NCBI RefSeq assembly: GCF_022747945.1
Contig: NZ_JALDST010000001.1
Span: 4,650,001 to 4,714,000, forward strand
Direction of reading: 5' to 3'
From: Micromonospora sp. R77
GTDB taxonomy: Bacteria > Actinomycetota > Actinomycetes > Mycobacteriales > Micromonosporaceae
Length of the DNA stretch: 64,000 nucleotides
In this document: piece by piece, positions 62,744 through 64,000 of the stretch
Layout of the letters: each line of letters opens with the position of its first letter
Numbering within the stretch: position 1 is the stretch's first letter
Notes under the pieces: generated by a model
What the model was told of the DNA's origin: nothing
Database searches by the model: none
The model's input: only the letters and a program-made list of their open reading frames with translations
Position numbers and translations under genes: made by a program

Positions 62744-63570
62744 AGAAGTTCAGCCTCGGGCGGGCCGCCGTCTACGTCGTGCTCGGCCTGGCCCTGATCC
62801 CGGTCCTGTTCCCCATCTACTACGGCTTCGCCGGCGCGGTGATGGGCCCCGGTGACCTGGCCACCTATCCGCCCGCGTTGGTGCCGCACGAGCTGCACTG
62901 GCAGAACGTCCGGGACGTGTTCCACGCGGTGCCGCTCGGTCGCTTCTACGTCAACTCCGCGGTCCAGGCCGGGGCGATCACGGTGGCCCAGATCGTCACC
63001 AGCATCCTGGCCGCGTACGCCTTCGCGTTCCTCCGGCTGCCGGCGAAGGCCGTGACGTTCGGTCTGTTCCTCGCCACCCTCATGGTGCCGTGGGAAGCGA
63101 TCATCATCCCCAACTACCTGGCCGTCTCCGGCTGGGGCCTGGCGCGGGGCGGGGCGACCTACCTCGGTCTCGTGCTGCCCTTCCTCGCCTCCGCGTTCGG
63201 CACGTTCCTGCTGCGGCAGGCCTTCCTGCAGTTCCCGACCGAACTGCGGGACGCCGCGGTGATCGACGGGTGCGGTCACTGGCGGCTGTTGTGGCGGGTC
63301 ATCGTGCCCCTGTCGAAACCCTCGATCGCGGCCGTCGGGGTCTACGTCTTCCTCTCCGCGTGGAACCAGTACTTCTGGCCGCTGATCCTGATCCGCGACG
63401 CCGAGTACCAGACCCTCCAGATCGGCATCTCGCAGCTCAACGACGCGGAGGTGGCGCAACCGGGCCTCGTCCTCGCGGGCGTCGCGCTGTCCCTGCTCCC
63501 GACGTTGGCCGTCGTGCTCTTCGGCCAGCGCTACATCGTCCGCGGCCTCACCGCCGGATCGCTGCGCTAA
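62740..63570 (+). CDS. ABC sugar/glycerophosphate permease, MalG/UgpE type
   Basis: A 276-residue permease with six spans. The EAA loop is LRDAAVIDGCGHWRLLWRVI. FPTELRDAAVIDGCG and SAWNQYFWPLILIRDAEYQT resemble UgpE-like members. It pairs with the preceding permease (4-bp overlap). Confidence 0.9.
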   Translation: MKKFSLGRAAVYVVLGLALIPVLFPIYYGFAGAVMGPGDLATYPPALVPHELHWQNVRDVFHAVPLGRFYVNSAVQAGAITVAQIVTSILAAYAFAFLRLPAKAVTFGLFLATLMVPWEAIIIPNYLAVSGWGLARGGATYLGLVLPFLASAFGTFLLRQAFLQFPTELRDAAVIDGCGHWRLLWRVIVPLSKPSIAAVGVYVFLSAWNQYFWPLILIRDAEYQTLQIGISQLNDAEVAQPGLVLAGVALSLLPTLAVVLFGQRYIVRGLTAGSLR

Positions 63571-63589
63571 CTGGAGAAGAGGAGAACCG

Positions 63590-64000
63590 GTGAGACAACC
63601 TCAGTTCGGTCGGGTCATGACGGCAGTCGTCGCGCTGGCAGCGGCCGCCGCGCTCACCGCGTGCGGTGGTTCCGATTCCGGCAGCGGTGCGGACGGGGAC
63701 GCCCGCGACGCGCCCGGCGCGGAGGTGCTGGAGAAAGCCACCGGGAAGACGACCATCGAGTTCTGGCACGGGATGAAGGGCGCCAACGCCGCCGCGATCG
63801 ACAAGCTGGTCGCCGACTTCAACGCCCAGAGCGGGGGCAAGGTCGAGGTCAAGGCCATCTACCAGGGCAACTACGACGAGACGGTGGCCAAGTACAAGGC
63901 CTCGGTGCAGCAGAAGAACACTCCCGCGCTGGTGCAGGTCTACGACATCGGCTCCCGCTTCATGGTCGACTCCAAGCAGACCGTGCCGATGTACAAGTTC
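63590..64000 (+). CDS. ABC solute-binding lipoprotein (UgpB-like), 3' partial
   Basis: From GTG 63590 with GAGGAG upstream. Signal peptide (MTAVVALAAAAALTAC) with a lipobox, then VEFWHGMKG-like IEFWHGMKGANAAAIDKLVA and AIYQGNYDETVAKYKASVQQ, closest to glycerol-3-phosphate-binding UgpB. The gene runs off the window. Glycerol-phosphate diesters are the likely ligand; other sugars are possible. Confidence 0.88.
   Translation, partial: MRQPQFGRVMTAVVALAAAAALTACGGSDSGSGADGDARDAPGAEVLEKATGKTTIEFWHGMKGANAAAIDKLVADFNAQSGGKVEVKAIYQGNYDETVAKYKASVQQKNTPALVQVYDIGSRFMVDSKQTVPMYKF

Overview
The window is high-GC actinobacterial DNA. Codon choice, frequent GTG starts, GTGA/ATGA overlaps, an SsgA-type sporulation protein, a Spo0M-type protein, an actinobacterial HelR-type helicase and an ECF42 sigma factor point to a filamentous actinomycete. 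A Micromonospora-like genus (Micromonosporaceae) is my best guess, by inference. Nothing here fixes the species.

Layout. 1-11.2 kb is largely carbohydrate use: the 3' end of a secreted GH5 mannanase with a CBM2, an ABC importer operon with a GH36 alpha-galactosidase, and a divergent GH42 beta-galactosidase with a DeoR regulator. Together they look like a galactomannan/galactoside locus. An ECF42 sigma/DGPF-protein pair (1.7-3.4 kb) lies inside it. 12-24.9 kb is housekeeping and envelope/stress genes: MFS exporter, Spo0M-like protein, HelR-like RNA polymerase recycling ATPase, a regulator/membrane-protein pair, an RseB/LolA-like protein divergent from a two-component system, a TPR protein and a MarR regulator divergent from a VOC enzyme. 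27.4-34.2 kb is an organosulfur locus: Cys-containing leader peptide, SsuA/SsuB/SsuC-type importer, LLM monooxygenase, flavin reductase, nitroreductase-like protein and a convergent cysteine-free Rrf2 regulator. 34.3-36.6 kb carries an SDR, SsgA-family protein, a PGPGW membrane protein and tRNA-Val(CAC).

Downstream of the tRNA (36.6-44.0 kb) is accessory DNA. It holds an IS110 element, structured non-coding DNA and a markedly AT-richer gene for a 996-residue LRR-Roc-COR-TIR protein. It ends at a partial copy of the tRNA anticodon arm (43981), so it resembles an integrated island whose integrase is missing. 44-53 kb is a second accessory block: NUDIX gene, XRE regulator, four tiny overlapping genes and a three-gene operon of P-loop NTPases (KAP, a P-loop protein with Arg in place of the Walker Lys, and an AAA-type membrane ATPase). 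The ROCO-TIR protein and the triple-NTPase operon are the best candidates for undescribed, possibly anti-phage, systems. 54.5-58.6 kb is a compact unrecognised cluster (PaaK-like ligase, small monooxygenase-like protein, GNAT, nitroreductase-like). The window closes with a GlxA-type regulator, an MBL hydrolase and the start of a second sugar or glycerophosphate ABC operon.

Caution: several otherwise well-conserved genes are broken by single-base frame changes (about 22.64, 22.67, 23.31, 23.2-23.15, 25.74, 29.60, 58.50 and 60.76 kb). The clustering and the good conservation on both sides suggest sequencing or assembly indels rather than true pseudogenes. Such genes are listed as frameshifted. 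No rRNA and no CRISPR array were seen.
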